Positions 33,201 through 42,761 of a stretch of DNA of 64,000 nt are shown here, one piece after another. Both the position numbers and the translations under genes were made by a program. The stretch comes from Lysobacter sp. MMG2. GTDB lineage: Bacteria > Pseudomonadota > Gammaproteobacteria > Xanthomonadales > Xanthomonadaceae. Below the pieces are notes generated by a model. It did no database searches. It was not told where the DNA came from and saw only the letters and a program-made list of their open reading frames with translations. The DNA lies in NCBI RefSeq assembly GCF_016735495.2, contig NZ_JAERQY020000005.1, positions 241,677 to 305,676 on the forward strand, given 5' to 3'. How positions within the stretch are numbered: the stretch's first letter is position 1; each line of letters begins with the position of its first letter.

Positions 33201-33378
33201 ACCTGCTCCGTTGTCCGCACCGGCCGAAGCTTCGGTCAGCGGCGAAGCACTGGCCGACGAAGCCACGGCCGCAGAGACGGAAGTCAACGCCGAATCGCCC
33301 GCCGAAGCCGCTGCCGAGCATGTGCATGCCTCCACGCAGGGCGAAGGCGAGCGCAAGCAGGAATCCGGTCACGCCTGA
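30244..33378 (+). CDS. rne: Ribonuclease E
   Basis: Essential endoribonuclease and degradosome scaffold, 1044 residues. The catalytic half (1-510) begins [22 protein letters not shown]. It has an S1 domain at about 38-118, the 5' sensor and the DNase I-like site with Asp301 (AIDVNSAR) and Asp344 (VVIDFIDM). The Zn-link is Cys402/Cys405 in [10 protein letters not shown]. The C-terminal half is disordered. It has an amphipathic stretch at about 562-574 ([13 protein letters not shown]) that resembles the membrane-targeting segment, a Gln/Pro/Lys tract (about 634-680), an Arg-rich RNA-binding patch ([16 protein letters not shown], about 764-780), then acidic and Ala/Pro/Val-rich repeats. The degradosome partner sites cannot be assigned. 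Ends at a strong terminator. Confidence 0.98.
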   Translation: MKRMLINATQAEELRVAIVDGQTLYDIDIEQPAKEQKKSNIYKGRITRLEPSLEAAFVEYGAERHGFLPLKEISRDYFQAGVDHNKAGLRELLREGQEIVVQVDKEERGNKGAALTTFISLAGRYMVLMPNSPTAGGVSRRIEGEDRAELKRAMDALNIPDDMGVIIRTAGVGRDAEELQWDLDYLLQVWKSVAEAALGKPGTFLIYQESRLIIRALRDYMRPDIGEILVDTPEMYAEARDFVEQVMPHNLRKLKHYTDDTPLFNRFQIESQIENAYEREVRLPSGGALVIDQTEALTAIDVNSARATKGGDIEETAFNTNLEAADEVARQMRLRDLGGLVVIDFIDMSSNKHQREVENRLAHALKQDRARVQIGRISRFGLLELSRQRLRPSLGESSQLVCPRCEGHGRMRSVESLSLSILRLAEEHAMKENTGQVLVQAPTEIANYLLNEKRRALSEIEKRHDAPIVIVADEQLHTPHYEVTRIRENELGEETSKPSYHRGTPRKLPTHSLTKAHLNIPAAPAVTNVKPAQPAPLREPREQPAAPAPAPAPAPVTAPTHSIGMVERILRFFRGSAPAAAEPAPASRPQDNRGGRNERNDRNAQRREGRNGKQGRDGRRDDQQPRRDEQRREKQPQQAQQQKQPSQQQQPQQKQPKQQPQQQQPKQPKPQQQAEERAQAQAAEPRPPRNEPKPAPAREAKPEVVKPETPAAATADAALVAPAVAAAVVVTDAVETTQAVAQIGESVVTTEGQAAQGEGTGEGGSRRRRGRRGGRRRRRGGAGEAAAAGDESQLHDDHEDGFDDEDEAHEASAVATAPAASRSQPEFEFDDEPSAPATVSRQTPAPAAPVAATPAHAAVATVAAAGSIVAPTPDAEPKREDIAPVAASPAPEAPMDAPAAPAVVVEPPVVVAEPVPAPEVVETPEVIDPTPVATSAEEPRAVTKDEVAVTDSRPSAVTPAASNGDFPRTAGLFDSLPHEDRTPATEPAPLSAPAEASVSGEALADEATAAETEVNAESPAEAAAEHVHASTQGEGERKQESGHA

Positions 33379-33399
33379 TCGCGTGTTTCGCTCGTAACG

Positions 33400-33428
33400 A
33401 AAAAGGCCGCCTTCGGGCGGCCTTTTTT
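33400..33428. terminator. Bidirectional rho-independent terminator (rne)
   Basis: AAAAAGGCCGCC-TTCG-GGCGGCCTTTTTT, an 8-bp GC stem with a UUCG tetraloop and A/T tracts on both sides, 21 bp after the rne stop and downstream of the convergent response regulator gene. Confidence 0.95.
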
Positions 33429-33487
33429 CATGGCGGATGCATCGGTGTGGCGCGTGGCCTGCAGAAGGCGGAGTGCCATCGGGCCGT

Positions 33488-33513
33488 TGGATTCCCGCCT
33501 TCGCGGGAATGAC
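33488..33513. repeat. GTCAT-hairpin repeat
   Basis: TTGGATTCCCGCC-TTCG-CGGGAATGAC in reverse orientation, 10 bp beyond the end of the minus-strand response regulator gene. Confidence 0.9.
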
Positions 33514-33522
33514 GCCCCGGCT

Positions 33523-34170
33523 TCAGATGGCCCGCGTCGGATCCACGATCCCGTACCGGCTCGCCAGCCGTGCCAGTGCGATGCTGTCGGTGATGTCCAG
33601 CTTCTCGAACAACCGCGCCTTGTGCGTGTTGACGGTCTTGGCGCTCAGGCTCAGGCGCTTGGCGATCGCATCCTGGCGCAGGCCCTGCACCAGCATCAGG
33701 GCGATCTCCATCTCGCGCGGCGAGAGGCTGTCGAACGGCGAAGCGCCTCCGTCGATGCCGGCCAGCGCCAGGTTCTGCGCGATGCCGTTGGCGAGGAAGC
33801 GCTTGCCGCGCGCCACCTCGCGGATCGCACGCAGCAGCTCGGCCGCGTCGCCGCCCTTGCCCACGTAACCCGCCGCGCCCGCTTCGAGCAGGCGCTTGGG
33901 CATCGGCCCGTCCTGCAGCACCGACACGATGATCACGCGCGAGCCGTAGTCTCCCTTGAGGATGCGCTCGGTCACTTCCAGCCCGCTCAACCCCGGCAGG
34001 TGCAGGTCGCACAGCACGACATCGGGCGTGAGCTTGCGGATCAGCGGCAGCCCTTCCTCGCCGCTCTCGGCGTCGCCGACGACCTCGATGTCAGGCTCGG
34101 CCGACAAGATCATGCGCATGCCCGTACGCACCAGCGCATGGTCGTCGATGATGAACACCCGGATCTCCAT
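33523..34170 (-). CDS. GacA/UvrY-like NarL-family response regulator
   Basis: 215 residues from MEIRVFIIDDHALVRTGMRMIL. Receiver with acidic pocket DD (9-10), phospho-acceptor Asp55 (VVLCDLHLPG), Ser85 at the switch position and Lys105 (GYVGKGG). LuxR-type HTH: LSPREMEIALMLVQGLRQDAIAKRLSLSAKTVNTHKARLFEKL. Length and sequence fit the GacA/UvrY group that controls csrA-type small RNAs. No cognate kinase is adjacent, as usual for gacA; uvrC/pgsA, often next to uvrY, are absent, so exact orthology is uncertain. The longer ORF start lacks ribosome-binding context. Confidence 0.88.
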   Translation of the reverse strand: MEIRVFIIDDHALVRTGMRMILSAEPDIEVVGDAESGEEGLPLIRKLTPDVVLCDLHLPGLSGLEVTERILKGDYGSRVIIVSVLQDGPMPKRLLEAGAAGYVGKGGDAAELLRAIREVARGKRFLANGIAQNLALAGIDGGASPFDSLSPREMEIALMLVQGLRQDAIAKRLSLSAKTVNTHKARLFEKLDITDSIALARLASRYGIVDPTRAI

Positions 34171-34288
34171 CCCTACTCTCCGATCGGCATCGCCATGTTC
34201 CCCCATGGCCTCGCGGTGGCCCTTTCGGCCCATTCCAACGTCCCTGGCCTGGGGCACACTCGGCCGATTCTAATGGGGGACCCCACCG

Positions 34289-35239
34289 ATGCACCGACCG
34301 TTTGTTGCGACGCTCCTGATCTTTTTTCTCAGCGCCTGCGCCACGCAGGAGGTCGCCACGCGCGCGGCCGCCGAGGCCGCGGCAGCTCAGCCCGCCCAGC
34401 AGCCTGCCAAGCCGGCCGCGGCACATTGGCTGTCCGACGTGGAGGCCATCACCAATGCGGGCGACAACGCCGCCCGGCGCGGGGCCATCGCCGCGCGGCT
34501 GGACACGTTGGGCCTGGCCTGGCGCAAGGCGCCCTTCGAGGCGAACGGCAAGACCGGCGAGAACCTGATCGCCCAGGTCGGCGGTCCCGCCGATGCGCCG
34601 CTGCTGCTGATCGGCGCGCATTCCGACCGCGTCGCGGTCGGCCACGGCGCCACCGACAACGCCTCCGGCAGCGCCTCCGTGCTCGCATTGGCCGAGCGCT
34701 TCCAGCGCAAGCCGCTGCGCAACCATCGCGTGGCGATCGCGTTCTGGGACCTGGAGGAAGAAGGCCTGCTCGGCTCCAAGGCCTTCGTCGCCGACGGCAC
34801 CACGAAGCCCGCGCTGTACGTCAATTTCGACGTGTTCGGCTGGGGCGACACGCTGTGGATGATGGCGCCGGCGCAGGGCCAGCAAGCCCTGGTGGACAGC
34901 AGCCGCGCGGCCACGCAGACGCTTCAGCTGGGTTTCTCCCCGGGTGAGAAATACCCGCCGACCGATCACCTGCCCTTCCTGCGCGCCGGCTGGCCGGCGG
35001 TGTCGTATTCGCTGGTGGGCAGCGAGGAGATCACGCAGGTCCTGGACGCCTATGCCGGCAAGAAGTCGCACACGCCGGCCAAGGTGATGCGTGTGATCCA
35101 CACCGATCAGGACGTGCTCGGCCAGGTCGATGCCGAAGCGGCGTCGCGCGGCGTGGACGCGGTGGAACAGGCGCTGCGCCTGTGGGACGCGCAAGGTGTC
35201 ACAGCCGCGCCCGCGGCCACGTCCGGAAATGGCGGGTAA
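34289..35239 (+). CDS. M28-family zinc aminopeptidase-like lipoprotein
   Basis: 316 residues with a lipobox signal (MHRPFVATLLIFFLSACATQ, Cys17). M28 metal ligands are visible: His in LLLIGAHSDRV, Asp in GATDNASGSASVLALAE, Glu-Glu in AFWDLEEEGLLGSKAF, Asp in VNFDVFGWGD, and His in PTDHLPFLRAGWPAVSY. The catalytic zinc site thus looks complete. Likely an outer-membrane or periplasmic aminopeptidase that trims peptides for nutrition; substrate unknown. Single gene, divergent from the response regulator. Confidence 0.9.
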   Translation: MHRPFVATLLIFFLSACATQEVATRAAAEAAAAQPAQQPAKPAAAHWLSDVEAITNAGDNAARRGAIAARLDTLGLAWRKAPFEANGKTGENLIAQVGGPADAPLLLIGAHSDRVAVGHGATDNASGSASVLALAERFQRKPLRNHRVAIAFWDLEEEGLLGSKAFVADGTTKPALYVNFDVFGWGDTLWMMAPAQGQQALVDSSRAATQTLQLGFSPGEKYPPTDHLPFLRAGWPAVSYSLVGSEEITQVLDAYAGKKSHTPAKVMRVIHTDQDVLGQVDAEAASRGVDAVEQALRLWDAQGVTAAPAATSGNGG

Positions 35240-35291
35240 CGCTCGCGCATTGCTGCGAGCATCCCATCGTCTTCCAAACCGAGGTTCCTTC

Positions 35292-36104
35292 ATGCACGCG
35301 CAACACAACGCCGAACACGCCACCCGATTCCGAAGCCTGCATGCACAGGGCGTGCTGCGCCTGGCCAACGCCTGGGACGCCGGCAGTGCGCGCCTGATCG
35401 AAAGCCTCGGTGCACCGGCCATCGCCACGACCAGCGCCGGCGTGGCCTGGAGCCGCGGCCATGCCGATGGCGACGAGTTGCCTATCGAACTGCTGCTCGC
35501 GACGGTCGCGGACATCGCGCGCGTGATCCGCGTGCCGCTGAGCGTGGACATGGAGAGCGGCTATTCCGACGACCCGGCCACGGTGGCGGCCAACGTGTTG
35601 CGTGTGGCCGAGGCAGGCGCGGTCGGCATCAACCTGGAGGACGGCGCCGCCGCGCCGGACCTGCTGTGCGCCAAGATCGCACGCATTCGCCAGACACTCG
35701 CCGAGCGCGGCCTGGATGTCTACATCAACGCGCGCACCGACGTATACCTGCGCGGCCTTGCCCCGCCGGAGCAGCGCGTGCAGGCCGTGCTCGAACGTGC
35801 CGGGCGTTACCGCGAAGCCGGCGCCGACGGCCTGTTCGTGCCCGGCCTGACCGAAGCCGGCGACATCGCCGACATCGCCCGCGGCGCGGGGTTGCCGCTC
35901 AACGTGATGCTGCGTCCGCAACTGCCCGCGCTGCCGGAGCTGGAAACCCTCGGCGTGCGCCGGCTCAGCGCGGGCTCGCACCTGGCCGAGGCGGTGTTTG
36001 CACAGGTCGGCAAGCTGGCCGGCGCGTTTCTCCAGGACGGCCGTGCGGCGCCGGCCGAGTGCATGGACTACGGCGACATCAACGCGTTGTTCGCTGCGCG
36101 TTGA
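35292..36104 (+). CDS. Isocitrate lyase/PEP mutase family protein
   Basis: 270 residues from MHAQHNAEHATRFRSLHAQGVLRLANAWDAGSARLIE. TIM-barrel of the ICL/PEPM superfamily: AIATTSAGVAWSRGHADGDELP, the Mg-binding SVDMESGYSDDP, GINLEDGAAAP, and INARTDVYL. The KKCGH/KRCGH loop of true isocitrate lyases is missing, so it is one of the many family members acting as a C-C or P-C lyase of unknown substrate (2-methylisocitrate lyase-like or phosphonomutase-like). Single gene, 52 bp after the M28 gene. Confidence 0.88.
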   Translation: MHAQHNAEHATRFRSLHAQGVLRLANAWDAGSARLIESLGAPAIATTSAGVAWSRGHADGDELPIELLLATVADIARVIRVPLSVDMESGYSDDPATVAANVLRVAEAGAVGINLEDGAAAPDLLCAKIARIRQTLAERGLDVYINARTDVYLRGLAPPEQRVQAVLERAGRYREAGADGLFVPGLTEAGDIADIARGAGLPLNVMLRPQLPALPELETLGVRRLSAGSHLAEAVFAQVGKLAGAFLQDGRAAPAECMDYGDINALFAAR

Positions 36105-36117
36105 GCCGCGCCCTTCT

Positions 36118-36141
36118 CCTCCCCCTGCTCACAGGGGGAGG
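36118..36141. terminator. Perfect 10-bp hairpin after PEP-mutase-family gene
   Basis: CCTCCCCCTG-CTCA-CAGGGGGAGG, no T tract. It isolates the upstream gene from the lexA promoter region. Confidence 0.55.
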
Positions 36142-36342
36142 CTGGGTTAAGCAGGCGCGCCAGCGCGGAACCCGCCGCGACGGGGACTTGCAGCCGTAAC
36201 AGCGCCACCGCCGGTCGGGGGACCCCGCCTCGAATCCGGCACACGTTTGCTTCCTAAGATTCTGATTTTTAACAGTCGCAGCCTGTGATACGGCGGCGCG
36301 GTTTGATCGGACGACGTCCCGGCCCTTGCTTGTGGACGCGCA

Positions 36343-36360
36343 GGTAAATAGATTTTTACC
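36343..36360 (+). promoter_or_regulatory. Candidate LexA operator GGTAAA-N6-TTTACC
   Basis: A perfect inverted repeat GGTAAATAGATTTTTACC ends 18 bp before the lexA start. LexA genes in imuA-imuB-dnaE2 cassettes are autoregulated through palindromes that differ from the E. coli CTGT-N8-ACAG box. This is the only strong dyad close to the start, so I propose it as the SOS box of this operon. Confidence 0.6.
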
Positions 36361-36378
36361 TCGATCAGGCCCGTCTCG

Positions 36379-36993
36379 ATGTCCGACCTCACCGCTCGCC
36401 AGGCGCAGATCCTCGCCTTTATCCAGGACCACACCGACGCCGAAGGCCTGCCACCGACGTTGCAGCAGATTGCCGATGCGTTCGGCTTTCGCCAGGCCTG
36501 CGCGGCGCACAAGCACGTCAAACGGCTGGAAAAGGCCGGCCACCTGCAAGTGCGGCCGAACCAAGCGCGTGGCATTCGACTCGCGGCGCATCGCCCTGCC
36601 CCTTCCGATGACCGACTGACGCTGGCCGTGCTCGGTCGCGTCGCCGCGGGCGCGCCCATCGGCGCCGATGCCGGCGTCGAACGCGAACTGCGCATCGACC
36701 GTGCGCTGTTCTCCACCACGCCGGACTACCTGCTGCGCGTGCAGGGCGATTCGATGCGCGAGGAAGGCATCTTCGACGGCGATCTGGTCGCGGTGAAGCG
36801 CGCCGTCGATGCACGCGACGGCCAGGTGGTGATCGCGCGCGTCGACGAGGAAATCACCATCAAACGATTGCAGCGCACCGCGCGCGGCATCCGTCTGCTG
36901 CCGCGCAATCCGGATTACGCGCCCATCGACGTCGCGCCCGGCAGCGACTTCGCCATCGAAGGCATCTACTGCGGCCTGGTGCGCCCGGACTGA
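36379..36993 (+). CDS. lexA: LexA-type SOS repressor (imu-cassette LexA)
   Basis: 204-residue self-cleaving repressor. The N-terminal winged HTH is LTARQAQILAFIQDHTDAEGLPPTLQQIADAFGF; the segment RQACAAHKHVKRLEKAGHL deviates from the usual 'SPNAAEEHLKAL' of E. coli, so operator preference may differ. Cleavage bond Ala90-Gly91 (GRVAAGAPIG). Catalytic Ser125 (QGDSMREEG) and Lys162 (DEEITIKRL) are 37 apart as expected. It overlaps imuA by one base (TGATG) and leads the mutagenesis operon, as LexA2 does in many proteobacteria. Whether a second LexA exists elsewhere cannot be seen. Confidence 0.95.
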   Translation: MSDLTARQAQILAFIQDHTDAEGLPPTLQQIADAFGFRQACAAHKHVKRLEKAGHLQVRPNQARGIRLAAHRPAPSDDRLTLAVLGRVAAGAPIGADAGVERELRIDRALFSTTPDYLLRVQGDSMREEGIFDGDLVAVKRAVDARDGQVVIARVDEEITIKRLQRTARGIRLLPRNPDYAPIDVAPGSDFAIEGIYCGLVRPD

Positions 36994-37634
36994 TGGCCGC
37001 CACCGTAATCCCGCTCGAATCCTTGCTCTCGGCCCGCACCGTCTGGAGCGCCGGACGCCACGTCGCGCCCGCGCCGCTGGGCGAGTCCACCGGCTTCGCC
37101 GCGCTCGACGCGCTGCTTCCGCACGGCGGCTGGCCACAGGGCGCGCTGACCGAACTGTTGATCCCGGCCGACGGCGTCGGCGAACTGGCGCTGATGATGC
37201 CCACGCTGTCGCGCATGACGCAGGCCGGCCGGCTGGTCGCGCTCATCGCCCCGCCGTTCTGCCCGTACGCACCTGCGTGGCAACGCGCCGGCGTGGATCT
37301 GCGTTATCTGGAGATCGTGCAGGCCAGCTGGTCCGCCGGTGGACGCGGCGCGCTGTGGGCCTTCGAACAATGCCTGCGCAGCGCGGCATTCTCGGCGGTG
37401 CTGGGCTGGCCGTCGCATGCCGATGGCCCCTCGCTGCGACGCCTGCAGGTGGCCGCCGACACCGGTCAGTGCCTGGGCTTCGCCGTGCGCGACAGTCGAC
37501 ACGCCGACAACCCTTCGCCTGCCGCATTGCGCATCGAACGCGTGGAAGACCACTGGCGCGTGCGCAAATGCCGAGGCGGACACGTACCTTCGCAAGGATT
37601 CGCGCCCCCCTCGCACGCCGGCTCGCAAGGCTGA
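36993..37634 (+). CDS. imuA: ImuA, RecA-like SOS mutagenesis accessory protein
   Basis: 213 residues, starting inside the lexA stop (TGATG). ImuA (SulA-like/RecA-like) works with ImuB and DnaE2 in translesion synthesis. Family pattern: IPLESLLSARTVWSAGRH, then STGFAALDALLPHGGWPQGALTELLIPADGVGELALMMP, a RecA-like core with a degenerate Walker A region (no GKT), and VQASWSAGGRGALWAFEQCLRSAAFSAVLGW. It lacks a functional nucleotide loop, as is usual for this group. imuB follows after 9 bp. Confidence 0.92.
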   Translation: MAATVIPLESLLSARTVWSAGRHVAPAPLGESTGFAALDALLPHGGWPQGALTELLIPADGVGELALMMPTLSRMTQAGRLVALIAPPFCPYAPAWQRAGVDLRYLEIVQASWSAGGRGALWAFEQCLRSAAFSAVLGWPSHADGPSLRRLQVAADTGQCLGFAVRDSRHADNPSPAALRIERVEDHWRVRKCRGGHVPSQGFAPPSHAGSQG

Positions 37635-37643
37635 GTCCGCGCC

Positions 37644-39068
37644 ATGCTCTGGGCCTGCATCCGCCTGCCGCACCTGGCACTCGACGCCGTCCTGCGCCGC
37701 GTCGAAGACACCACGGCGCCGCTCGCGCTGGTCACCGGCCCCGCGCAGTTGCGCAGCCTGCATGCGGTCAACGCCGCCGCCGCCGAAGCCGGCCTTCGCC
37801 CGGGGATGCGCCTCACCGCTGCACACGCCCTGTGCGGGCAGGCCGCGCTGCACGAACATGATCCGGACAACGACGCACGCGCGCACCGCTTCCTCGCCGC
37901 ATGGGCGTATCGCCACAGCTCGCTGGTGAGCGCGCAATGGCCGGGCGCGATCGTGCTGGAGGCCAGTGCGAGTTTTCGCCTGTTCGGTCCCTGGCCGCAG
38001 CTGGAAGCGAAGCTGCGCCGCGAGCTCGATGCGCTCGGCTTCCAGCACCGCATCGCCCTGGCGCCGACGCCGCGCGCGGCGCAGGTGTTCGCCGGCCTGC
38101 GCGATGGCTACGTGTTGTTCGAGCCGCAGACCTTGCCCGCCACGCTCGACCGCATACCGATCCGCCGCGCCGCCCTGCCGGACGACGCCGGCACGCGCCT
38201 GCATCGCATGGGCGTGCGCAGCCTGAAGGAACTGCGCGCCTTGCCGCGCGACGGCGTGCGTCGCCGTTTCGGCCTCGCGCTGCTCGATCACCTGGACCGA
38301 CTTTACGGCAGCGTCGACGACCCGCTCGACTACTACCAGCCGCCCGACCATTTCGATGCGCGCGTGGAAATGAGTTACGAAGTCGAAAGCCACCAGGCGC
38401 TGCTGTTCCCGCTGCGCCGGCTGGTGCGCGACCTGGCCGTCTACCTGTCCGCGCGCGACGGCGGCGTGCAGCGCTTCACGATGCGGCTGGAGCACGAAAC
38501 CGGCCACACCGACGTCGCCGTCGGCATGCTCGCTGCCGAACGCGATGCGACGCTGCTGATGGACATCGCGCGCAACCGGCTGGAACAGGCGTCGATCGAC
38601 CGCCCCGTCACCGGCCTGCGCCTGCTGGCGCGCGAACTTCCGCCGTTCGTGCCCGCCGCGCGCGACCTGTTCGATACGCGCCCCTCGCAGGCGATGCCGT
38701 GGCCGCAGCTGCGCGAACGCCTGCGCGCGCGGCTCGGTGACGACGCGGTGTATCGCATCGCGGCCTCGGGCGATCCGCGCCCGGAACGCGCCTGGCAACG
38801 CGCCGGCGTGGAGGAGGACGCCGCCTGCATCGCGCCCGCGCCGTCGCGTCCGCCACGTCCGGCGTGGTTGCTGCCGCAGCCGGTGCCGCTGCGGTCCTCC
38901 GGACTGCGCATCGTCTCCGGCCCGGAACGTCTGGAAAGCGGCTGGTGGGACGACGGCGACGTGCGCCGCGACTACTACGTCCTGGAAACCGCGCAGGGCC
39001 AGCGCGCCTGGGCCTACGCCGAGCCGGGCAAACGCGACGGCTGGATGCTGCACGGCTGGTTCGCATGA
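37644..39068 (+). CDS. imuB: ImuB, non-catalytic Y-family polymerase-like protein
   Basis: 474 residues, [22 protein letters not shown]. It keeps the Y-family fold ([18 protein letters not shown], and helix-hairpin [25 protein letters not shown]), but the catalytic acids are missing: the first is replaced in [11 protein letters not shown], and the usual S-x-DE block reads [11 protein letters not shown]. ImuB is thus a hub that ties ImuA and DnaE2 to the sliding clamp rather than a polymerase. The C-terminal part includes [17 protein letters not shown], possibly contacting partners; a clamp motif could not be pinned down. dnaE2 starts 10 bp after the stop. Confidence 0.94.
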   Translation: MLWACIRLPHLALDAVLRRVEDTTAPLALVTGPAQLRSLHAVNAAAAEAGLRPGMRLTAAHALCGQAALHEHDPDNDARAHRFLAAWAYRHSSLVSAQWPGAIVLEASASFRLFGPWPQLEAKLRRELDALGFQHRIALAPTPRAAQVFAGLRDGYVLFEPQTLPATLDRIPIRRAALPDDAGTRLHRMGVRSLKELRALPRDGVRRRFGLALLDHLDRLYGSVDDPLDYYQPPDHFDARVEMSYEVESHQALLFPLRRLVRDLAVYLSARDGGVQRFTMRLEHETGHTDVAVGMLAAERDATLLMDIARNRLEQASIDRPVTGLRLLARELPPFVPAARDLFDTRPSQAMPWPQLRERLRARLGDDAVYRIAASGDPRPERAWQRAGVEEDAACIAPAPSRPPRPAWLLPQPVPLRSSGLRIVSGPERLESGWWDDGDVRRDYYVLETAQGQRAWAYAEPGKRDGWMLHGWFA

Positions 39069-39078
39069 GCACGACGGC

Positions 39079-42000
39079 ATGAGCTGGGACGACGCCATCG
39101 ACGGCGTGGATCGCGAGACGCCCGGCGACCGCATGCCACGCGCGTTGCAGATCAGCACGCGCCTGCGCCATGCCGCCAATGACGATCTGGACGACGACGC
39201 GCCGCCTTACGCCGAGCTGCACTGCCTGTCGGATTTCAGCTTCCTGCGCGGCGCGGCGAGCGCGGAGGAATTGTTCGAACGCGCCCGCCACTGCGGCTAC
39301 CAGGCGCTGGCGATCACCGACGAATGCTCGCTGGCGGGCATCGTGCGCGGGCTGGAGGCTTCGCTCGCCACGGGCGTACGGTTGATCGTCGGCAGCGAGT
39401 TTCGCCTCACCGACGGCATGCGCTTCGTCCTGCTGGTGGAGAACGCTGTCGGCTACACGCGCTTGTGCGAGCTGATCACGCGCGGTCGCCGTGCAGCCGA
39501 AAAAGGCACCTATCGTCTGGCGCGCAACGATGTCGAAACCGTCTTCGCAAACGTCGAGCCCGGCGTGTTCGCGCTGTGGCTGCCCGATGCCGAACCGGGC
39601 GCCGCGCCGGACGAACGCCACGGCCGCTGGCTGCGCGCGTTGTTCGGCGAACGCACGCACCTGGCGGTGGAAATGCACCGCCAGGACGACGACGACGCGC
39701 GCCTGCGCACGCTGCTCGCGCTCGCACAGGCGCTGGACATCACCGCCGTGGCGAGCGGCGACGTGCACATGGCCACGCGCCGCCAGCGCGTGCTGCAGGA
39801 CACGATGACCGCGATCCGCCACGGCCTGCCGCTGGCCGAATGCGGCGCGCACCTGTTCCGCAACGGCGAGCGCCACCTGCGCGCGCGCTCGACGCTGGCC
39901 AACATCCACCCGCATGGGCTGCTCAACGCCGCCGTGCAGCTCGCGCGGCGCTGCACCTTCGATCTTCAACGCGACCTGAAATACGACTACCCCTTCGAAC
40001 TGGTGCCCGAAGGCGAAACGCCCGCCTCGCATCTGCGCGCGCTCACCTTCGCCGGCATGCGCACGCGCTGGCCGGACGGCGCGTCGGCGAAGATCGTGGC
40101 GCAGATCGAGACGGAACTGGCGCTCATCGCCGAGCTCAAGTACGAGGCCTTTTTCCTCACCGTGGAGGACATCGTCCGTTTCGCGCGCAGCCGCAACATC
40201 CTGTGCCAGGGCCGCGGTTCCTCGGCGAACTCGGCCGTGTGTTACGCGCTGGGCATTACCGCGGTGAACCCGGAGGAAAGCCGCCTGCTGATGGCGCGCT
40301 TCCTGTCGCGCGAACGCAACGAACCGCCCGACATCGACGTGGACTTCGAACACGAGCGCCGCGAGGAAGTGCTGCAATACGTCTACACCAAGTACGGCCG
40401 CGAACGCGCCGCACTGGCGGCGACGGTGATCCGCTACCGCGGCAAGAGCGCGGTGCGCGATGTCGCCAAGGCGTTCGGGCTGCCGCCGGACCAGGTCGCG
40501 CTGCTCGCCGGTTGCTACGGTTGGGGCAACGCCGGCACCGAGATGGAACAGCGCCTGGCCGAAACCGGCTTCGACCCGCATAACCCGCTGATCCGGCGCG
40601 TGCTCGCCGTCACCGCGCAGTTGGAAGACCATCCGCGTCATCTGTCGCAGCACGTCGGCGGCTTCGTCATCTCGCAAGCGCCGCTGTCCACGGTGGTGCC
40701 GGTGGAGAACGCCGCGATGGCCGATCGCACCATCATCCAGTGGGACAAGGATGACCTGGAGACGATGAAGCTGCTGAAGGTCGACTGCCTCGCACTGGGC
40801 ATGCTGACCTGCATCCGCAAGGCAATCGATCTGGTGGAGCAGCATCGCGGCCTCAAGCTCGACATGGCCACGATTCCCGCCGGCGACGAGCCCACCTACG
40901 CGATGATCCAGCGCGCCGACACGGTGGGCGTGTTCCAGATCGAATCGCGCGCGCAAATGACGATGCTGCCGCGCTTGAAGCCGAAGAATTTCTACGACCT
41001 GGTGGTGGAGGTCGCCATCGTGCGGCCCGGGCCGATCCAGGGCGGCATGGTGCATCCCTACCTGCGCCGTCGCATGGGCAAGGAGGCGGTCGAATACCCG
41101 TCGCCGGAAGTGGAGGAAATCCTCAAGCCCACGCTCGGCGTTCCGCTGTTCCAGGAACAAGTGATGGAACTGGTGATGCACGCCGGCTACAGCGACAGCG
41201 AAGCCGACCAGCTGCGCCGGTCGATGGCCGCCTGGCGCGTGGGCGGCGACATGGAACCGCACCGCCTGCGCATCCGCGACTGCATGCGCAACAAGGGCTA
41301 TTCGGAAACTTTCATCGAGCAGATCTTCGAGCAGATCAAGGGTTTCGGTTCCTACGGTTTCCCGCAGAGCCATGCCGCCTCGTTCGCCAAACTCGTTTAC
41401 GTGAGCTGCTGGCTCAAACGGCACGAGCCGGCGGCCTTCGCCTGCGCGCTGCTGAACTCGCAGCCGATGGGGTTCTACTCGCCCAGCCAGATCGTGCAGG
41501 ACGCGCGGCGCGGCGCGCCCAAGCGAGCGGCGGACGAGTTCGCGAACGAAGACGAACGTGCGCGCGCGATGCGCGAGGCGGTGGAGGTGTTGCCGGTGGA
41601 CGTGCTGCACAGCGACTGGGATTGCACGCTGGTCGGTGGCAGTCGCTTCGGTGAGCACGCCAATGCGCAGCCGGCGATCCGTCTGGGCCTGCGCGAAGTG
41701 CGCGGGCTGTCCGAAGCGGCGGCCCAGGCCATCGTTGCGGCACGCGCGCGTCGGTCATTCGACAGCCTGCAGGACCTGCGCCAGCGCGCCGGCCTCGACG
41801 AGAAGGCCTGCAATGCGCTGGCCGAAGCCGATGCGTTGAAGCATCTGGTCGGCAATCGCCATGTCGCGCGCTGGTCCGTGGCCGGGCTGGAACGCCGCCG
41901 GCCGCTGTTGCCCGGAAGTCCGGACGAAGCGCGCATCGACCTGCCCGCGCCGCGCATCGGCGAGGAAATCCTCTCCGATTACCGCGCCACGGGACTGAGC

Positions 42001-42372
42001 CTGGCCTCGCATCCGATGGCGCTGCTGCGGCCGCAGCTGGACGCGCGGCGCATCCAGGGCTCGCGCCACCTGCGCGATGCGCGCCACGGACGCGGCGTGC
42101 ACGTCGCCGGGCTGGTCACGCAGCGCCAGCGCCCGGCCACCGCCAAGGGCACGATCTTCGTCACGCTGGAAGACGAACACGGCATGATCAACGTCATCGT
42201 CTGGCCGGACCTGGCCGCACGCCAGCGCAAACCGCTGCTGGATGCGACGCTGCTCGCCGTGCGCGGACGCTGGGAGCGCGTGGACGGCGTGGAGCATCTG
42301 ATCGCCGGCCAGCTGACCGACCTGAGCGAGCTGCTCGGCGAACTGCAGGCGCCGTCGCGGGATTTCCGCTGA
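39079..42372 (+). CDS. dnaE2: Error-prone DNA polymerase III alpha subunit DnaE2
   Basis: 1097-residue C-family polymerase for damage-induced translesion synthesis. The start is [16 protein letters not shown]; earlier in-frame codons lie within imuB. The PHP domain is [31 protein letters not shown] (seen as [18 protein letters not shown]). Polymerase motifs: [19 protein letters not shown] and the catalytic [16 protein letters not shown]. The tandem HhH and OB fold ([29 protein letters not shown]) close the protein. Together with lexA, imuA and imuB it forms a complete SOS mutagenesis cassette with gaps of at most 10 bp. DnaE2 (rather than DnaE1) is supported by context and length. Confidence 0.96.
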   Translation: MSWDDAIDGVDRETPGDRMPRALQISTRLRHAANDDLDDDAPPYAELHCLSDFSFLRGAASAEELFERARHCGYQALAITDECSLAGIVRGLEASLATGVRLIVGSEFRLTDGMRFVLLVENAVGYTRLCELITRGRRAAEKGTYRLARNDVETVFANVEPGVFALWLPDAEPGAAPDERHGRWLRALFGERTHLAVEMHRQDDDDARLRTLLALAQALDITAVASGDVHMATRRQRVLQDTMTAIRHGLPLAECGAHLFRNGERHLRARSTLANIHPHGLLNAAVQLARRCTFDLQRDLKYDYPFELVPEGETPASHLRALTFAGMRTRWPDGASAKIVAQIETELALIAELKYEAFFLTVEDIVRFARSRNILCQGRGSSANSAVCYALGITAVNPEESRLLMARFLSRERNEPPDIDVDFEHERREEVLQYVYTKYGRERAALAATVIRYRGKSAVRDVAKAFGLPPDQVALLAGCYGWGNAGTEMEQRLAETGFDPHNPLIRRVLAVTAQLEDHPRHLSQHVGGFVISQAPLSTVVPVENAAMADRTIIQWDKDDLETMKLLKVDCLALGMLTCIRKAIDLVEQHRGLKLDMATIPAGDEPTYAMIQRADTVGVFQIESRAQMTMLPRLKPKNFYDLVVEVAIVRPGPIQGGMVHPYLRRRMGKEAVEYPSPEVEEILKPTLGVPLFQEQVMELVMHAGYSDSEADQLRRSMAAWRVGGDMEPHRLRIRDCMRNKGYSETFIEQIFEQIKGFGSYGFPQSHAASFAKLVYVSCWLKRHEPAAFACALLNSQPMGFYSPSQIVQDARRGAPKRAADEFANEDERARAMREAVEVLPVDVLHSDWDCTLVGGSRFGEHANAQPAIRLGLREVRGLSEAAAQAIVAARARRSFDSLQDLRQRAGLDEKACNALAEADALKHLVGNRHVARWSVAGLERRRPLLPGSPDEARIDLPAPRIGEEILSDYRATGLSLASHPMALLRPQLDARRIQGSRHLRDARHGRGVHVAGLVTQRQRPATAKGTIFVTLEDEHGMINVIVWPDLAARQRKPLLDATLLAVRGRWERVDGVEHLIAGQLTDLSELLGELQAPSRDFR

Positions 42373-42407
42373 CGGGCGCAGCCCCCTCATCCACCACGGA
42401 GAACACG

Positions 42408-42755
42408 ATGATCGAACGCCTCTTCGTCTACGGAAGCCTCGCGCCGGGACGCCCCAACGCGCACGTGCTGGCCGACGTGCCCGGTACGTGGGAGCCGGCC
42501 ATCGTCACCGGCACCCTGCGTGCGGAAGGCTGGGGCGCGGCGATGGGCTTTCCCGGGCTGGTGCTGGCGCAAGACGGCGGCGACGTCGCCGGCCTGGTTT
42601 TCAGCTCGACGCAGCTCGGCCCGCACTGGGCGCGGCTGGACGCCTTCGAGGACGGTTATGCGCGGGAACTCGCCCAGGTCCGGCTGGAGGACGGCCGATG
42701 CGTGGAGGCCTGGGTCTACACCGTCGATGGCCGGGCGGGCCCGGATTCGACGTGA
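42408..42755 (+). CDS. Gamma-glutamylcyclotransferase-like (AIG2/GGCT) protein
   Basis: 115 residues, MIERLFVYGSLAPGRPNAHVL. The substrate loop VYGSLAPG and the following barrel strands are typical of the GGCT/AIG2 fold, and the acid in RLDAFEDGYARELAQV fits the catalytic Glu. Ends at VEAWVYTVDGRAG. Such enzymes cleave gamma-glutamyl-amines or gamma-glutamyl amino acids; substrate unknown. 35 bp after dnaE2; 6 bp before the next gene, so possibly co-transcribed. Confidence 0.88.
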   Translation: MIERLFVYGSLAPGRPNAHVLADVPGTWEPAIVTGTLRAEGWGAAMGFPGLVLAQDGGDVAGLVFSSTQLGPHWARLDAFEDGYARELAQVRLEDGRCVEAWVYTVDGRAGPDST

Positions 42756-42761
42756 TTCCTG

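Noticed and set aside
31495..33372. 625-codon ORF antisense to rne
   Set aside because: Mirror of the low-complexity RNase E scaffold; Arg/Gly/Leu-rich nonsense, no start context.
38608..41658. 1016-codon ORF antisense to imuB/dnaE2
   Set aside because: Antisense shadow of a GC-rich polymerase gene.
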